From Lithodes maja (lineage: Eukaryota; Arthropoda; Malacostraca; Decapoda; Lithodidae): 64,000 nt of DNA. Below, piece by piece: positions 1-10,754 of this stretch; position 1 is the stretch's first letter; every line of letters begins with the position of its first letter. The position numbers were made by a program, and so were the translations under genes. Below the pieces are notes generated by a model that worked only from the letters and a program-made list of their open reading frames with translations, was not told the DNA's origin and searched no databases. The stretch is from contig JBAKBP010004265.1 of assembly GCA_037953745.1 (NCBI GenBank), positions 62,001-126,000 on the forward strand, in the 5' to 3' direction.

Positions 1-207
1 AAACACAAACAAACAAGTGAACTGAACTCCAAGAAACTGCCTTTGACAAGGTACGTGTTTGCTGCTTGTAGGCGAAATCTGAGTGAATCCGACATCCGGA
101 TGCCGAGTGTCACTTGCGCAAGTTGCTGCCGTGGCGCCACCACCTTTAATGCCGTCAACACAAGCCAGCCGCTCAAAGTCCACCCACCTTTTACAAGCTT
201 ATCTGTA

Positions 208-1022
208 CCCGAACCTTGTACAGTTGGTCAAAGTTCCAGCTGACCCACCCTTGCTCTGAGGCTCGCAGAATTATCTGGCAATACTGGTGTAGGAAGGAGG
301 TGTGTCTTACAAAGATTGGGATTGGTTGATCTGATTTCGGCTATATCATTGTTGTTGTTCCCCAAACTGTCTGGCCGAACAGCCCCAAGGCCCCGAGCAA
401 AGCCAAGGCCATAACCGAGCGCCCTCACAGAACCCTCCCAGCCGACCACAAAAAAGTCTGGGTGACCGAAGCCACTCCATTGCGGGAAGCTGAGGAGGGT
501 GCGGAAACGCCCGGGAAACCAAAGCCCCACCCAGGGCCCTATGCACCTCAGCAATTATGAAGAGAAAGCTGAGGGAATGAGAAACCTTTGCCCCTCAGCT
601 ATATCATTGTTAGAACATATACTAAACAAGGGAAAGTAAGCTTATCTCAAATAAAAATGCATACATCGCTATGTATGATCCCGAACATTCACCCAAAGTT
701 CATAGATTTGCTTAAATACTCAAGTTATTATATCCACTGATTGGCAACGCATATAAAACCTGCTGGCTGCCACAACATACTTTACTCGATTTTATAAGGA
801 TACATATTTCTGTTTTATTGGTGACTGCTTAATGAAGGAGCATTTAGTCTTCACAACGTGAACATTACATAGTATAATTTGCAGTAATATATACAGGACA
901 GACACAGGTAACATATTAATGGCAAGTGATATCCCTGCACTACTACACCAGTATTGCCAGCTAATTCTGCGAGCCCCAGAGCGAGGGTGGGTAAGCTGGA
1001 ACTTTGACCAACTGTACCACTC
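208..1022. repeat. Pair of ~83-bp inverted repeat arms (208-290 and 938-1022)
   Basis: The segment around 208-290 (GGTACAGTTGGTCAAAGTTC-like, then CCAGC, GCTCGCAGAATTA and GGCAATACTGGTGTA) reappears as its reverse complement at 938-1022 with only a few mismatches. The 650 bp between the arms holds another dispersed repeat (346-600). The arms could be termini or duplicated internal parts of an unidentified element. I see no target duplication, so this is left as an inverted repeat. Confidence 0.7.
346..600 (+). repeat. Dispersed repeat family R1, first copy
   Basis: This stretch begins with a GTT-rich lead and CCCCAAACTGTCTGGCCGAA, runs through GC-rich sequence and ends near GAAGAGAAAGCTGAGG. 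It is shared with 41190-41353 plus 50211-50300, where one copy is split by a transposon. The copies are similar but not identical and have no long conserved reading frame, so this is a non-coding interspersed repeat of unknown type. Confidence 0.75.
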
Positions 1023-1479
1023 GCGTTTATTATGGCTTCTAGTGTATTCAGTGATGTGGATGGTGGGCCTGGTGATAATAATAAAGGAATTGAATGCACA
1101 GGATCATCAAAACAGAGAGCAAAGACCAGTCATGAATGCGTACCGTGTCGAACGAAAGCGGTATAAATATGAAAATGTAAAATTAGGCTAGGCCTATGCT
1201 AAACATGACAATTATTTCAAATAAAGTCTGTGTGGTAAGTAATCTCATATTATGTATTTATAAGTATTCTCAAAATATGTAGTTATTGGATGTAGGACTA
1301 TTTGGGGGGGAAATGGTTGGACGAATTTGGAACCAATCACCATGTGTCCCATAATAATGCCCCAATCTTCACAAATTCAATCTTGGCGTAGTTTTTTCGG
1401 CTCCAATTAGCCGCGAAGAACGGTGCACCACATTACAGTAGAGTCTCGCAGTTTATGATAAATTGTGGTAGATGTGTCA
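601..1479. other. No recognised gene; one short open frame
   Basis: AT-rich sequence with the right inverted-repeat arm (938-1022). A 44-codon plus-strand frame opens with ATG at 1032 and stops at 1164; it encodes a hydrophilic peptide with CxxC near its end (CVPC). It has no recognisable family and may be chance or the first exon of a mobile-element protein. Nothing else was recognised. Confidence 0.4.
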
Positions 1480-2116
1480 TTAACCTCTGAAGTGCGCACG
1501 GGGGTAATTGAAAACCTCCCCCTGTGCTGACGTATTTGAGGTGTTTCCGTCACTAAAATATTCATTGTACCATTAATAGCATTAATAATTATCCATATGC
1601 GCCTATTATGGGTTGATTATAAAGGTATTAACCTGAAACAACAATAAAACGAGTGAAAACAGCGTTTGGATGGTCAAAATCGGAGATATAGCCCGCGAGT
1701 TGTATAATGTATGGGTGAGGCAAGCTACCTTCCCGCCAATTTCCCCCAAGGTCACTGAGACACAGTCGATCGATACTCTCTCTCTCTCTCTTGCACTCGA
1801 TTGCCATCAGTGATGACAACACCCTGCTTGCAACTCGCTAATGTTAGCACGAAAATATACCTCAGAATAAGGGAATAATAGGGAAAATATGTGATAACTG
1901 AAGGATAGGAGGAAAGTGGGGAAGGAGGGGAGGTAGAGGACTGAGATTTTGCATGGCCCAGGGGCCAAACAAAAATAAAAAAATAAAAAAATTCAAATAA
2001 ATTTTTTTTTTTTTTTTCGATGTCAAAAGTTGATTTTTAATTTTACTTACTCAGGAGAGTCTTCCCGCAGTCCGCCGGGGGAACTCTTAAGAGTCTCCCC
2101 GCAGCTCCCGGGTTAA
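1480..2116 (-). mobile_element. TTAA-flanked non-autonomous element, family A (copy 1, reversed)
   Basis: A ~629-bp body lies between TTAA at 1480-1483 and TTAA at 2113-2116. The ends read CCTCTGAAGTGCGCACG on the left and CAGCTCCCGGG on the right. The same body occurs in the opposite orientation at 49150-49777 and, interrupted, at 54806-56405. It contains a GA microsatellite and an A/T-rich block. No transposase is present, so it would need a TTAA-specific (piggyBac-like or similar) enzyme in trans; that class is inferred from the TTAA target only. Confidence 0.85.
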
Positions 2117-3059
2117 GTATAAATTAAGTTTGTTAAACTCCAGACTATTTTTCTTATAGAAACAATACCAATTGACCACTTAGTTGGACCTATCGATATT
2201 GATATGTAACATAATTATTAATTAAAATACAGTTGTGGTATATTTATAGAAATTTGAAATTAAATTAACATACTTTCTATCCATCAGAAAACTATATTAT
2301 TAGTGTGTTTCGGTTAATATTAATGATTACAGCTCCAACTTCTGAACCAAATACGTTATATCTACCAAATAAAGCAATATACAAGTAACTGCACCATATG
2401 TGCAAATTTTATATGTATGAGGAACATGTGAACATTGAAGAACCAGAAAATATGTGTAAAGAGCAGATCTCCAGTGAAAAACTGGGTTATAGTGAGTGAA
2501 GCATCGAGTGGGTTTTCGGCGGCACAGCATAGACCCTCTCTCTCGAGTCTTTCGCAACAGTGTCATGTATTATTACTGTTCTCTCATAAATGTATGAGGG
2601 AGGGTGACTGAAGGTATTTTTTGGGGGGAAGGAGGAAGTTTAGGGAGTGGGAGAGGGAAGAAGTTGAGGCAGAAAGGGGAGAGGGAGGCTGGGAGTGAGA
2701 CACGTGTAAGGGGAAGGGAGGAGATGGTGGTACGAAGACATGCCACCTAATCATATAATTATTTCATCCATTTTCCCGGCACTGGTGTTTTTTTGGTATG
2801 TATGATACCGGAAGGAACGTCGCATTTGACTAGTAAATAATTCCGGAAGGAATGATGATAAGTACCGAAACATTTGAGTGTTAAGAGAGGAACATATATC
2901 ACCAGTGGTACCAATATGGCGAAGGTTGGTCGGAATCTGTTACTATGGAATCTCTAATGGGAACCAATGCCTGTGAGATCAGCTGTAGCAAATATTGACA
3001 CAGACAAACTATCTTTGAATATTAACTCCCAGACCCTGGCAGTTTAACCCGCCGAGTGC
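2117..3059. other. No recognised feature
   Basis: AT-rich sequence followed by a purine-rich GGGAGAGGGAAG-type stretch (about 2590-2725) and a short repeated CCGGAAGGAA motif (about 2808 and 2842). I found no supported coding region or RNA gene. Confidence 0.5.
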
Positions 3060-3164
3060 CAGGTCTGTTTATATATGGACTAGGGTGTTGTCTGGCCAGT
3101 GCCATGTCCATATATATACAGACTGAGGTGTTGTTAGTTCAGTGCCACGTCCATATATATGTAT
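3060..3164 (+). repeat. 43-bp minisatellite, left fragment
   Basis: About two and a half diverged units of the GGACTxGGGTGTTGTCTGG minisatellite that fills 9275-10454 and 18501-18817. It breaks off at 3159-3164 (ATGTAT), and the same six bases resume the array at 9275-9280 after an inserted retrotransposon. Confidence 0.85.
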
Positions 3165-3446
3165 TGTAGGTAGTAGGGGTAGGCAGCCCCGCCCAGGGAA
3201 GTACTACCGCCAAGGTTTCGGGAGACTCAGGGAATAGCCTGAATTCCATTTTCTCTCCCAGGCCTTGGTAGCTGGATACATATCATTCTGCCTCACACAT
3301 CAGGGGTATCAGGAAAACCCTCTTTATACGTATAACATACACATCCAACTTCACGACTTGCCCTACATTGCTATCCTCTATCCATAAAACACTACTCTTC
3401 CCACTACATATCATACATGTAACACCATACACCTTACCCAATAAAC

Positions 3447-4622
3447 ATGGCAGTACAATTGTTAAGAGCAAACCTGGTGGTCCCTCGGATATCCACCCCC
3501 GGCAGGGTTGGGTCATTGACACAGGGCCCTCCCGGTCGTCATCATGCGACTGTGTCAAGAGCATTGCAACGTCCCAAAGCTGCTCGTCGGTGCAGCTTTT
3601 TCTTTAGCAATATAAGGGGACTTCACTCTAACATCAATTCTGTACACCAATTTCTTCAAGCAGAATCCCCTACTCTCCTTTTTTTGACAGAGACTCAAGT
3701 AACATCCACATCTGACACGTCTAGATTTAATTTTCCAGGTTATCAACTGCTCCAAAATTTCAGACCTAAAGGAGGTGTATGTTGCTTCGCAAAATCTGAA
3801 ATTGCCCTGGAGGAGGTTACTAGTTTCAATTGTTCCTATTTTGATTATTCTATATACAAATTAATTTCTGCTGGTAAATTTAAATACATATGTTGCATCT
3901 ACCGTTCCCCAAATACTCCTCCAGAGCAAAGTCTTTTTGATTCTCTGTCCTCACAACTCAGTGTCCTCAACTTAAATGCTTCTTCTGAAATCACTGTGTT
4001 GGGTGATTTTAATGTCCATAATGTTGAATGGCTCACTTATTCAGCCAGGACTGATGATGCTGGTCTTGAATGTGAGCTATTTGCAGACTCATTTAATCTC
4101 ACTCAACTAGTCAACCAACCCACCCGTGTACCAGATAATCCTAATCATAATTCCCACCTACTGGACTTATTTTTAACAACCAATTCAGAAAATTATGATG
4201 TTACAGTGAGGTCCCCGCTTGGATCTTCTGATCACTGTCTGATACAGGCCACCTGTCTATCACCTACCACACCTTCCCACTCTGAACCTGTTTTGGTGAC
4301 TAAATGGCATTACGATAGGGCAGACTGGGAGGGTCTTCAAGGTTTCTTTATTGTTATTCCCTGGACCTCTTCCTTTTCTAATGATGCACACTCCACCTTG
4401 AGCCACATACAAGATTTTGTAAAAATTGGAATGGAAACTTTTATTCCTCATCAAAAGTACAGTAAAAGATCTAATTCACCTAAATGGTTTGACCATAATT
4501 GTGCTAGAGTAACTGAACAAAAAGCAATAGCCTACAATGCATACACAAGATCAAAAACACATGAAGCCTTTAATTACTTTAGAAACATCAGAAATCATGC
4601 CAAAACTATTAAACCTAACTAA
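3447..4622 (+). pseudogene. Endonuclease (EEP/APE-like) part of non-LTR ORF
   Basis: From ATG 3447 the frame reads a short basic leader and then an exonuclease-endonuclease-phosphatase domain, the nuclease that nicks target DNA for target-primed reverse transcription. Visible motifs in order are NIRGLHSN, LFLTETQ (catalytic Glu), YRSPN, LGDFN (Asp/Asn) and SSDHC (Asp-His). All core residues are present. The frame ends at a stop (4620-4622), where homologous protein sequence continues in the next frame at TKSNFFHKQANK, indicating a one-base indel near 4615. It is therefore the first part of a single broken polyprotein, not a separate gene. Confidence 0.85.
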
Positions 4623-5250
4623 ATCAAACTTTTTCCACAAGCAGGCAAATAAACTTCTAAATAATCCAAATGATAACAAAATATTTTGGTCTACTCTTAA
4701 CTCATTTAAATCCAACTTCACTACTGCTTCATCCATTCCACCATTAAAATCTCCGACTGGCAATCTTGTAAGTGACCCACGAGGTAAAGCTAACCTTCTT
4801 GCGGATATTTTCTCCACCAACTCAACCTTAGATGAAATAAATCAAGATGTCCCTGTACTTAATTTTAATTCGCCTGAAATTCCCTCACTTAAGATCCACA
4901 CCAGACATGTCAAAACTATTTTGCAGAATCTCTCGGTAGATAAGGCTCCTGGTCCAGATGAAATTCCTCCAATAGTACTTAAGAATTGCTCCTTGGTGCT
5001 CGCTCCTGTATTGGCAAAATTTTTCCGTCTGTGTACTCATACCTCATGCTTCCCAGTACCCTGGAAAGAAGCAAACATCCATCCAGTTCCTAAAAAAGGT
5101 GCCTCTTCAGATCCATCAAACTACAGACCAATAGCTATAACTTCCACTCTTGGTAAAGTCTTTGAAATTATATTAAATAATCACATAATTAAGCATCTTG
5201 AGAATAATAAATTAATCAGTGATAGGCAATATGGTTTTAGACGATGTTGA
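4600..5250 (+). pseudogene. Reverse transcriptase, N-terminal part (same non-LTR element)
   Basis: This continues the endonuclease protein in frame +1 after the indel. It contains the linker and the first RT motifs: APGPDEIPP, IHPVPKKG, NYRPIAITS, LGKVFE and QYGFRR. A TGA at 5248-5250 interrupts just after QYGFRRC, where relatives continue with ST. A one-base deletion near 5343 then shifts the frame inside the LDIS-AFDRIW motif. The enzyme would copy the element RNA at the nicked target; this copy cannot make it in full. Confidence 0.85.
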
Positions 5251-5339
5251 TCAACTGCAGACATGCTTTGCCTTCTTACGCATCAAATCAACCAAGCTAC
5301 AGACCAACATGGTGAAACACATACAATAGCACTGGATAT

Positions 5340-5761
5340 ATCAAGGCATTTGATAGAATCTGGCATCAATCCTTATTGTCGAAGATGTCACACTACGGCC
5401 TTGCATCATTAGTTCCACTAATTTCTTCTTATCTTCATAACAGAAAAATACGTGTAATGGTAGATGGCCTTTATTCTCAATTTCACTCAATAAATGCTGG
5501 TGTTCCCCAGGGATCAGTTTTGGCACCAATTCTGTTCCTCATTCATATCAATGATCTCATATCTACCACTCATAATCCAATACATTCCTACGCAGATGAC
5601 TCAACACTCCACAGTTCCTTCACATTTACCAATTCTGTCACCCAACCCGATCTTATAAATTCAAAAATAAACACTGCAATTTCTCTGAACCAGGACCTTT
5701 CTAGAATTAATGGATGGGGACAAAAGAATCTAGTTTCCTTTAATGCACAGAAAACCAAGTA
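5340..5761 (+). pseudogene. Reverse transcriptase, catalytic part, cut by Tigger insertion
   Basis: The frame resumes at AFDRIW and runs through GVPQGSVLAPILF to the catalytic YADDS box, which keeps both aspartates. It ends abruptly at 5760-5761 (TA), the target of the Tigger insertion. The codon interrupted here continues at 8521, where the same protein goes on in a compatible frame. Nothing suggests independent expression. Confidence 0.85.
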
Positions 5762-8520
5762 CAGTAAACTTCCGTTAATCCGACGACCGATAATTCGAAT
5801 CTCCCAATAGTCCGAATTTTTCAATTTGAGGCCAAATCCGAATTCACCCAATAGTCCGAATTTTTGAATTTGAGGCCAAATCCGAATTCACCCAATAGTT
5901 CGCATTTTTGAATTTCCCGGCCGCGTGATAATTCAAAATATTGTCCCTCTAGCGGCCAGGCCGGGGTAAACTGTCTGCCGTTGTCGGTCTACCTGAAACG
6001 TTGTTTATCCCGTGTTTATCCTGTGATATAGTGACTTAGTGATGGGTCCCACAGCAAGTTCAGGTGCACGAGGGAGGAATGACGAGAACAAACATAAGAG
6101 GAAGCACGTAACTCTGTCCATAGCTGATAAATTGCGAGTGATAGCGATGGTAGAGAAAGGCAGTGATCGGCGTAAAGTTATGGAAACTTTTAATATCGGT
6201 GCCTCCACAGTTTCAAACATAGTGAAGGCAAAGGCTAACTTATCGAAGTTTGTTGCCTTTGGAAAGTCAAGTTACACGGGTGATGTGAGAAAGACAATGA
6301 AAAAACCAAAACATGAAAAACTTGACGAGGCAGTGCATAAGTGGTTTACGTCCAAGCGGGCTGAGGGCAAGCCTATCTCAGGGCTTATGATAATTGAAAA
6401 GGCCAAGCAATTCCTGTGTGATATGAATATGGAAGACGATATAAAATTCTCCGACGGCTGGTTGAGAAACTTTAAAATTAGGCATGGAATTAGGGTCCTA
6501 GATGTCGCCGGAGAAAAGAATTCTGCCGACAAAGAGGCCGCCGATCGGTTTGCACACATTTTTGCTACCATTGTTCATGACCACCAGCTGACCCCAGACC
6601 AAATCTTTAACGCAGACGAGACAGGGCTATATTGGCGCTGTTTGCCAACAAGGACATTAGCTGGTAGAGGAGAGAAGGCTGCGCCCGGATTCAAAATGAA
6701 TAAAGAACGTCTCACAATCCTGCTGAGTGGGAATGCTTCCGGTAAATGTCGCAATCGTTTGTTTGTTATCGGCAAGGCTAAGAATCCCCGTGCTTTCAAG
6801 AACATGCGAGGGAAGTTGCCAGTGATCTATGATGCACAGAGCAATGCATGGATGACTGCCCAAGTATTCCATGATTGGTTCTTTAAGCACTTTGTTCCCG
6901 AAGTCAAGGCCTACTTCAAGTCGATTGGCCTTTCTGAGGACACCAAGGCTGTCCTATTCCTGGATAACTGCAGAGCACATCCCCCTGCCCACGAACTAGT
7001 GTCTGGAAACATCTTTGTCACCTACTTGCCCCCTAATGTGACTAGTCTGATACAACCAATGGACCAGGGTGTGTGCCAAAAGTTTAAGCAGAGCTACAAG
7101 TCCTCATTTGCCCGCAAGCTGATTAACTCTGATGCATCAGTAAAAACTTTCCAGTCAAGTTTTTCCATCAAGGATGCCATATATGATGCTGCCCTAGCCT
7201 GGAAGGATGTTTCGGAGGTAACCCTCAAGAAATGTTGGAACAAGCTGTATGCCCAGGTTGATGACCCTGAAGAAGTTGAAGAAGATGAGCACGATTTCGA
7301 AGGCTTTCTTGGGCGTCGCAGGGAGGCAATCAACGAAATCCGAGGCCTGATGGATACCGTGCCGGTCAACGACCCCAAGAGGATGACTGAAGAGGATATT
7401 GAGGAGTGGGTTGATGTGGATGGTGACCTGCAGGGCGAGGAAGAGGTGACAGATGCAGAAATTATCCGGAGTGTTGTGGAGCCAGAATATGTTGAGGAGC
7501 ACTCGTCTGAGGAAGAGGAAGAGGCAAATGACGATGGCAAAGTAACCTGGAAGGAAGCTGCTACCTATTTCGATGGTATGGTAAAATTTGTGGAACAGTC
7601 TAGCCAATATAATGCAAGTGAAACAATCGATTTCCACATCCTCCGTAATGAGTTCTATGCGAAAAGGGGCAGGGCAGTCAAGCAGGCAGACATCAGGGAC
7701 CTGATGAAAAACATGCACCAACGGGGCCGCCGATCAGATGAACCAGACAACCCTAGACCTGCAACAATGCCTCTCACAGACGACTCGCGTACCAGCTCAC
7801 CTGAACCTCTTACCACACCAGAACCTATGCCTCCTGCTGATTTTGAAGGCTGGGAGGACCTAGCATCCCCTGTGAAGGCCACTCCTGAGGTAGCCCCAGC
7901 CACCCCTGTGGTAGCTCCTGCCAGCCTAGCCACTCCTGAGGTAGCCCCAGCCGCCCCTGTGGTAGCTCCTGCCAGCCTAGCCACTCCTGAGGTAGCCCCA
8001 GCCGCCCCTGTGGTAGCCCCAGCCGCCCCTGTGGTAGCTCCTGCCAGCCTCACCACTCCTGAGGTAGCCCTAGCCCTAGCTCCCCCTTCAGATATTGAAG
8101 GCTTGGAGGATATGGCTGTGGAGTAATAATCAGTGAAGTGTAGTAGATTTAAGGACCCCAAAAAAAATATAAAACCAGCAAAATACAAAAAAAAATAAGT
8201 CTTTTTAAGTTCATTTTACATTAAAGTACACTTACAGTGCAGAGCAGTGATTATAAGTTACTAATATGGGGCTAGGGGGCTAGTGGCTGGTTGGGGCTGG
8301 TGCTGGGGGCTTATCTTCAATGCTACACATCTCTTCTCTTCATATAAGGTGAGTTAAAGTCATGATTAGTCATTATTATCATTATTATCATGCGTTTGTG
8401 TCTTGGTGTGGGTCTTCAAAAAAAGTCGGGGGGGGTTGGGGGTAACGTCCGATAATCCGAAAAAACACTAATCCGAACGAGGGCCGGTCCGCTGCCCTTC
8501 GGATTAACGGAAGTTTACTG
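5762..8520 (+). mobile_element. Tigger/pogo-type DNA transposon, nearly intact
   Basis: A 2759-bp element with terminal inverted repeats CAGTAAACTTCCGTTAATCC (left) and its complement (right end at 8520), flanked by TA at 5760-5761 and 8521-8522. TA duplication and CAGT ends are standard for the pogo/Tigger branch of Tc1/mariner. Near the left end are repeated AATAGTCCGAATTTT-like subterminal motifs. It encodes one full-length transposase (6042-8126). It sits inside the RT gene of the host non-LTR element, so it is younger than that element. Confidence 0.95.
6042..8126 (+). CDS. Tigger/pogo-like transposase (CENP-B-type HTH + DDE)
   Basis: An uninterrupted 694-aa protein from ATG 6042; the GTG just upstream is not needed. 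Residues ~20-70 form a CENP-B/psq helix-turn-helix (SIADKLRVIAMVEKG, GASTVSNIVK). Residues ~90-150 form a second Tc5/CENP-B DNA-binding domain (SDGWLRNFKIRHGI). The DDE_1 catalytic core has D192 (NADETGLYW), D308 (LFLDNCRAHP) and D341 (IQPMDQGV), a DD32D spacing expected for Tigger. The C-terminal third is acidic and ends in about six repeats of a TPEVAPAAPVVAPAS-like unit, an unusual low-complexity tail. The protein would cut and paste its own element in the nucleus. No internal stop or frameshift is visible, so it may be recently active. Confidence 0.95.
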   Translation: MGPTASSGARGRNDENKHKRKHVTLSIADKLRVIAMVEKGSDRRKVMETFNIGASTVSNIVKAKANLSKFVAFGKSSYTGDVRKTMKKPKHEKLDEAVHKWFTSKRAEGKPISGLMIIEKAKQFLCDMNMEDDIKFSDGWLRNFKIRHGIRVLDVAGEKNSADKEAADRFAHIFATIVHDHQLTPDQIFNADETGLYWRCLPTRTLAGRGEKAAPGFKMNKERLTILLSGNASGKCRNRLFVIGKAKNPRAFKNMRGKLPVIYDAQSNAWMTAQVFHDWFFKHFVPEVKAYFKSIGLSEDTKAVLFLDNCRAHPPAHELVSGNIFVTYLPPNVTSLIQPMDQGVCQKFKQSYKSSFARKLINSDASVKTFQSSFSIKDAIYDAALAWKDVSEVTLKKCWNKLYAQVDDPEEVEEDEHDFEGFLGRRREAINEIRGLMDTVPVNDPKRMTEEDIEEWVDVDGDLQGEEEVTDAEIIRSVVEPEYVEEHSSEEEEEANDDGKVTWKEAATYFDGMVKFVEQSSQYNASETIDFHILRNEFYAKRGRAVKQADIRDLMKNMHQRGRRSDEPDNPRPATMPLTDDSRTSSPEPLTTPEPMPPADFEGWEDLASPVKATPEVAPATPVVAPASLATPEVAPAAPVVAPASLATPEVAPAAPVVAPAAPVVAPASLTTPEVALALAPPSDIEGLEDMAVE

Positions 8521-9201
8521 TACATTCAATTTTCTAACCGACAGAATCTCACTGACTCCCATATATTTTTTAATGATGTAAATATTCCCACTTCCCCTAG
8601 TATTGACATTCTCGGTGTAACATTAACTACTAACTTGAGCTGGACACATTATGTTAGAAGCATTGCTAAGAATGCCTCTAAAAAACTGGGACTCCTGTAC
8701 AGAGTTCGAGAATTCTTCACTGACGAGCAGTTGGCCGTGATATATAAAAGTCATGTGCGTTCTCAGATGGATTACTGTTCACCTCTATGGGGTGGAAGTG
8801 GAGTGGTTGCATTGAGGCAGTTGGACAAAATTCAAAATAAAGCTATTAGATTAATCAATAACCCTGCAATCACACAGGACCTTCCAACATTATCCATACG
8901 AAGAAATGTTGCATCCCTTGCATTATTCTACAGATATTTTCACAGCAATTGTTCCGAGGAACTTGCTTCAATTGTGCCGCGCCTCCACATCTTTCCCCGT
9001 AGAACTAGGGCAGCTGAGAGCGCCCATGAATTTACACTTTCTCCTCCACAATGCAGAACTTCTGCTTATCAGAATTTATTTATCCCCAGAGCTACTACTC
9101 TTTGGAATTCACTTCCCTCGAATTGCTTTCCACAAACTTACAATCTACAAATGTTTAAATCCAGTTGTTACAAACATTTTATGAATGGAGGATGCCTTTA
9201 G
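8521..9201 (+). pseudogene. RT C-terminal domain of the non-LTR element (after Tigger)
   Basis: The reading frame cut at 5761 resumes here with NRQNLTDSHIFF, LGVTLTTNLSW, SHVRSQMDYCSPLWGG, LDKIQNKAIRLI and a terminal WNSLPSN motif, all typical of the RT thumb and connection region of jockey/CR1-type elements. It stops at 9201, shortly before the poly-A tail. It is part of the same broken polyprotein. Confidence 0.88.
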
Positions 9202-9274
9202 GCACATGGACCTTTTTGTTTTATCTGTGTTTTTCCTTCCTCCGTTCATTGTCTCTTAAAAAAAAAAAAAAAAA

Positions 9275-10454
9275 ATGTATGGACTGGGGTGTTGTCTGGC
9301 CAGTGCCAGGTCCATATATATATGGACTGGGGTGTTGTCTGGCCAGTGCCAGGTCCGTATATATATGGACTTGGGTGTTGTCTGGCCAGTGCCAGGTCCG
9401 TATATATATGGACTTGGGTGTTGTCTGGCCAGTGCCAGGTCTGTATATATATGGACTGGGGTGTTGTCTGGCCAGTGCCAGGTCCGTATATATATGAACT
9501 GGGGTGTTGTCTGGCCATTGCCAGGTCCGTATATATAAATGGACTTGGGTGTTGTCTGGCCAGTGCCATGTCCATATATATATGGACTTGGGTGTTGTCT
9601 GGCCAGTGCCAGGTCCGTATATACAGTATATGGACTTGGGTGTTGTCTGGCCAGTGCCAGGTCCGTATATATATGGACTTGGGTGTTGTCTGTCCAGTGC
9701 CAGGTCCGTATATATATGGACTGGGGTGTTGTCTGGCCAGTGCCAGGTCTGTATATATATGGACTGGGGTGTTGTCTGGCCAGTGCCAGGTCCATATATA
9801 TACGGACTGGGGTGTTAGTTCAGTGCCATGTCCATATATATATGGACTGGGGTGTTGTCTGTCCAGTGCGACGTCCATATATATATATGGACTGGGGTGT
9901 TGTTAGTACAGTGCCACGTCCATATATATAATATTATATGGACTTGGGTGTTGTCTGGCCAGTGCCAGGTCCGTATATATATGGACTTGGGTGTTGTCTG
10001 GCCAGTGCCAGGTCCGTATATATATGGACTTGGGTGTTGTCTGGCCAGTGCCAGGTCCGTATATATATGGACTTGGGTGTTGTCTGGCCAGTGCCAGGTC
10101 CGTATATATATGGACAGGGGTGTTGTCTGGCCAGTGCCAGGTCTGTATATATATGGACTGGGGTGTTGTCTGGCCAGCGCCAGGTCCATATATATACGGA
10201 CTGGGGTGTTAGTTCAGTGCCATGTCCATATATATATGGACTGGGGTGTTGTCTGTCCAGTGCGACGTCCATATATATATATATGGACTGGGGTGTTGTT
10301 AGTACAGTGCCACGTCCATATATATATATGGACTTGGGTGTTGTCTGGCCAGTGCCAGGTCCGTATATATATGGACTTGGGTGTTGTCTGGCCAGTGCCA
10401 GATCCGTATATATATGGACTTGGGTGTTGTTTGGCCAGTGCCAGGTCCGTATAT
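9275..10454 (+). repeat. 43-bp minisatellite, main block (~27 units)
   Basis: Units of 43 bp (range ~40-49) read roughly TATATATGGACTTGGGTG, TTGTCTGGCC, AGTGCCAGGTCCG. Unit starts at 9281, 9324, 9367 and 9410 show the period. Each unit starts GGAC and ends GTCC, so it can fold on itself, and units are joined by (AT)n palindromes. Higher-order order is visible: a block with CATGTCC, GACGTCC and CACGTCC variants recurs at ~9780-9930, ~10190-10330 and 18625-18815. Long open frames on both strands result from the 43-bp period and are not evidence of coding. Confidence 0.95.
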
Positions 10455-10458
10455 TTGT

Positions 10459-10754
10459 TAGTAGTCTTGGCAAATCCAACGTCAAGGCTATTAACCTAAT
10501 TGCAATGACGACTTGTCTATTTTGACTGCTATGTCGTCATTCCAACCGCGGTTAAAAAGAAAACGTCTAGAGTCTACTCCTTATCTTGCTCTAGAAGACG
10601 TTGTACATTAACCAAAACTACCACCGAAGGTGAAAAAAGCATAGAAGAGAAGAAAAAGGGGTTTACCTTAGTTACCGCTTAAGGCCCATCCCGTATTCCG
10701 TCATGTGCAGATCCCTGTCGAACGTGCGCATGAGCGACCCTCTCTTGTCATCAT
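10459..10754 (+). repeat. DIRS left inverted terminal repeat
   Basis: About 295 bp starting TAGTAGTCTTGG and ending near CTCTCTTGTCATCA. The reverse complement is found at 18150-18445 and again, in the opposite orientation, in the second copy (59200-59500). Differences are few (for example GGCAAATCC against GGAAAATCC). Confidence 0.9.

Larger units (their letters stand above)
3165..9274 (+). mobile_element. Non-LTR retrotransposon (AP-endonuclease + RT), dead, interrupted by Tigger
   Basis: The element starts just after ATGTAT (3159-3164) and ends in a poly-A run (9258-9275) followed by ATGTAT, a likely short target-site duplication. It therefore inserted into the minisatellite. Without the nested Tigger copy (5762-8520) it is about 3.35 kb, with a 5' leader of ~280 bp, an endonuclease-RT protein and a short 3' end. 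Domain order and motifs match jockey/CR1-superfamily elements; the exact clade is not assignable by eye. The coding region has two frameshifts, one stop and the Tigger insertion, so it is inactive. Confidence 0.85.

Noticed and set aside
1628..1822. 64-codon frame conserved in three places (1628-1822, 49440-49634, remnant near 56041)
   Set aside because: All are copies of the same family A element that are similar throughout, including non-coding parts; the third copy is altered. No evidence of selection on the frame.
9165..10525. Many long open frames on both strands (100-220 codons) through the 43-bp array
   Set aside because: A 43-bp tandem repeat without stops in its three phases gives a 43-residue-period frame in several frames on both strands at once; the same happens at 18419-18836. 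No start context, conservation or known protein.
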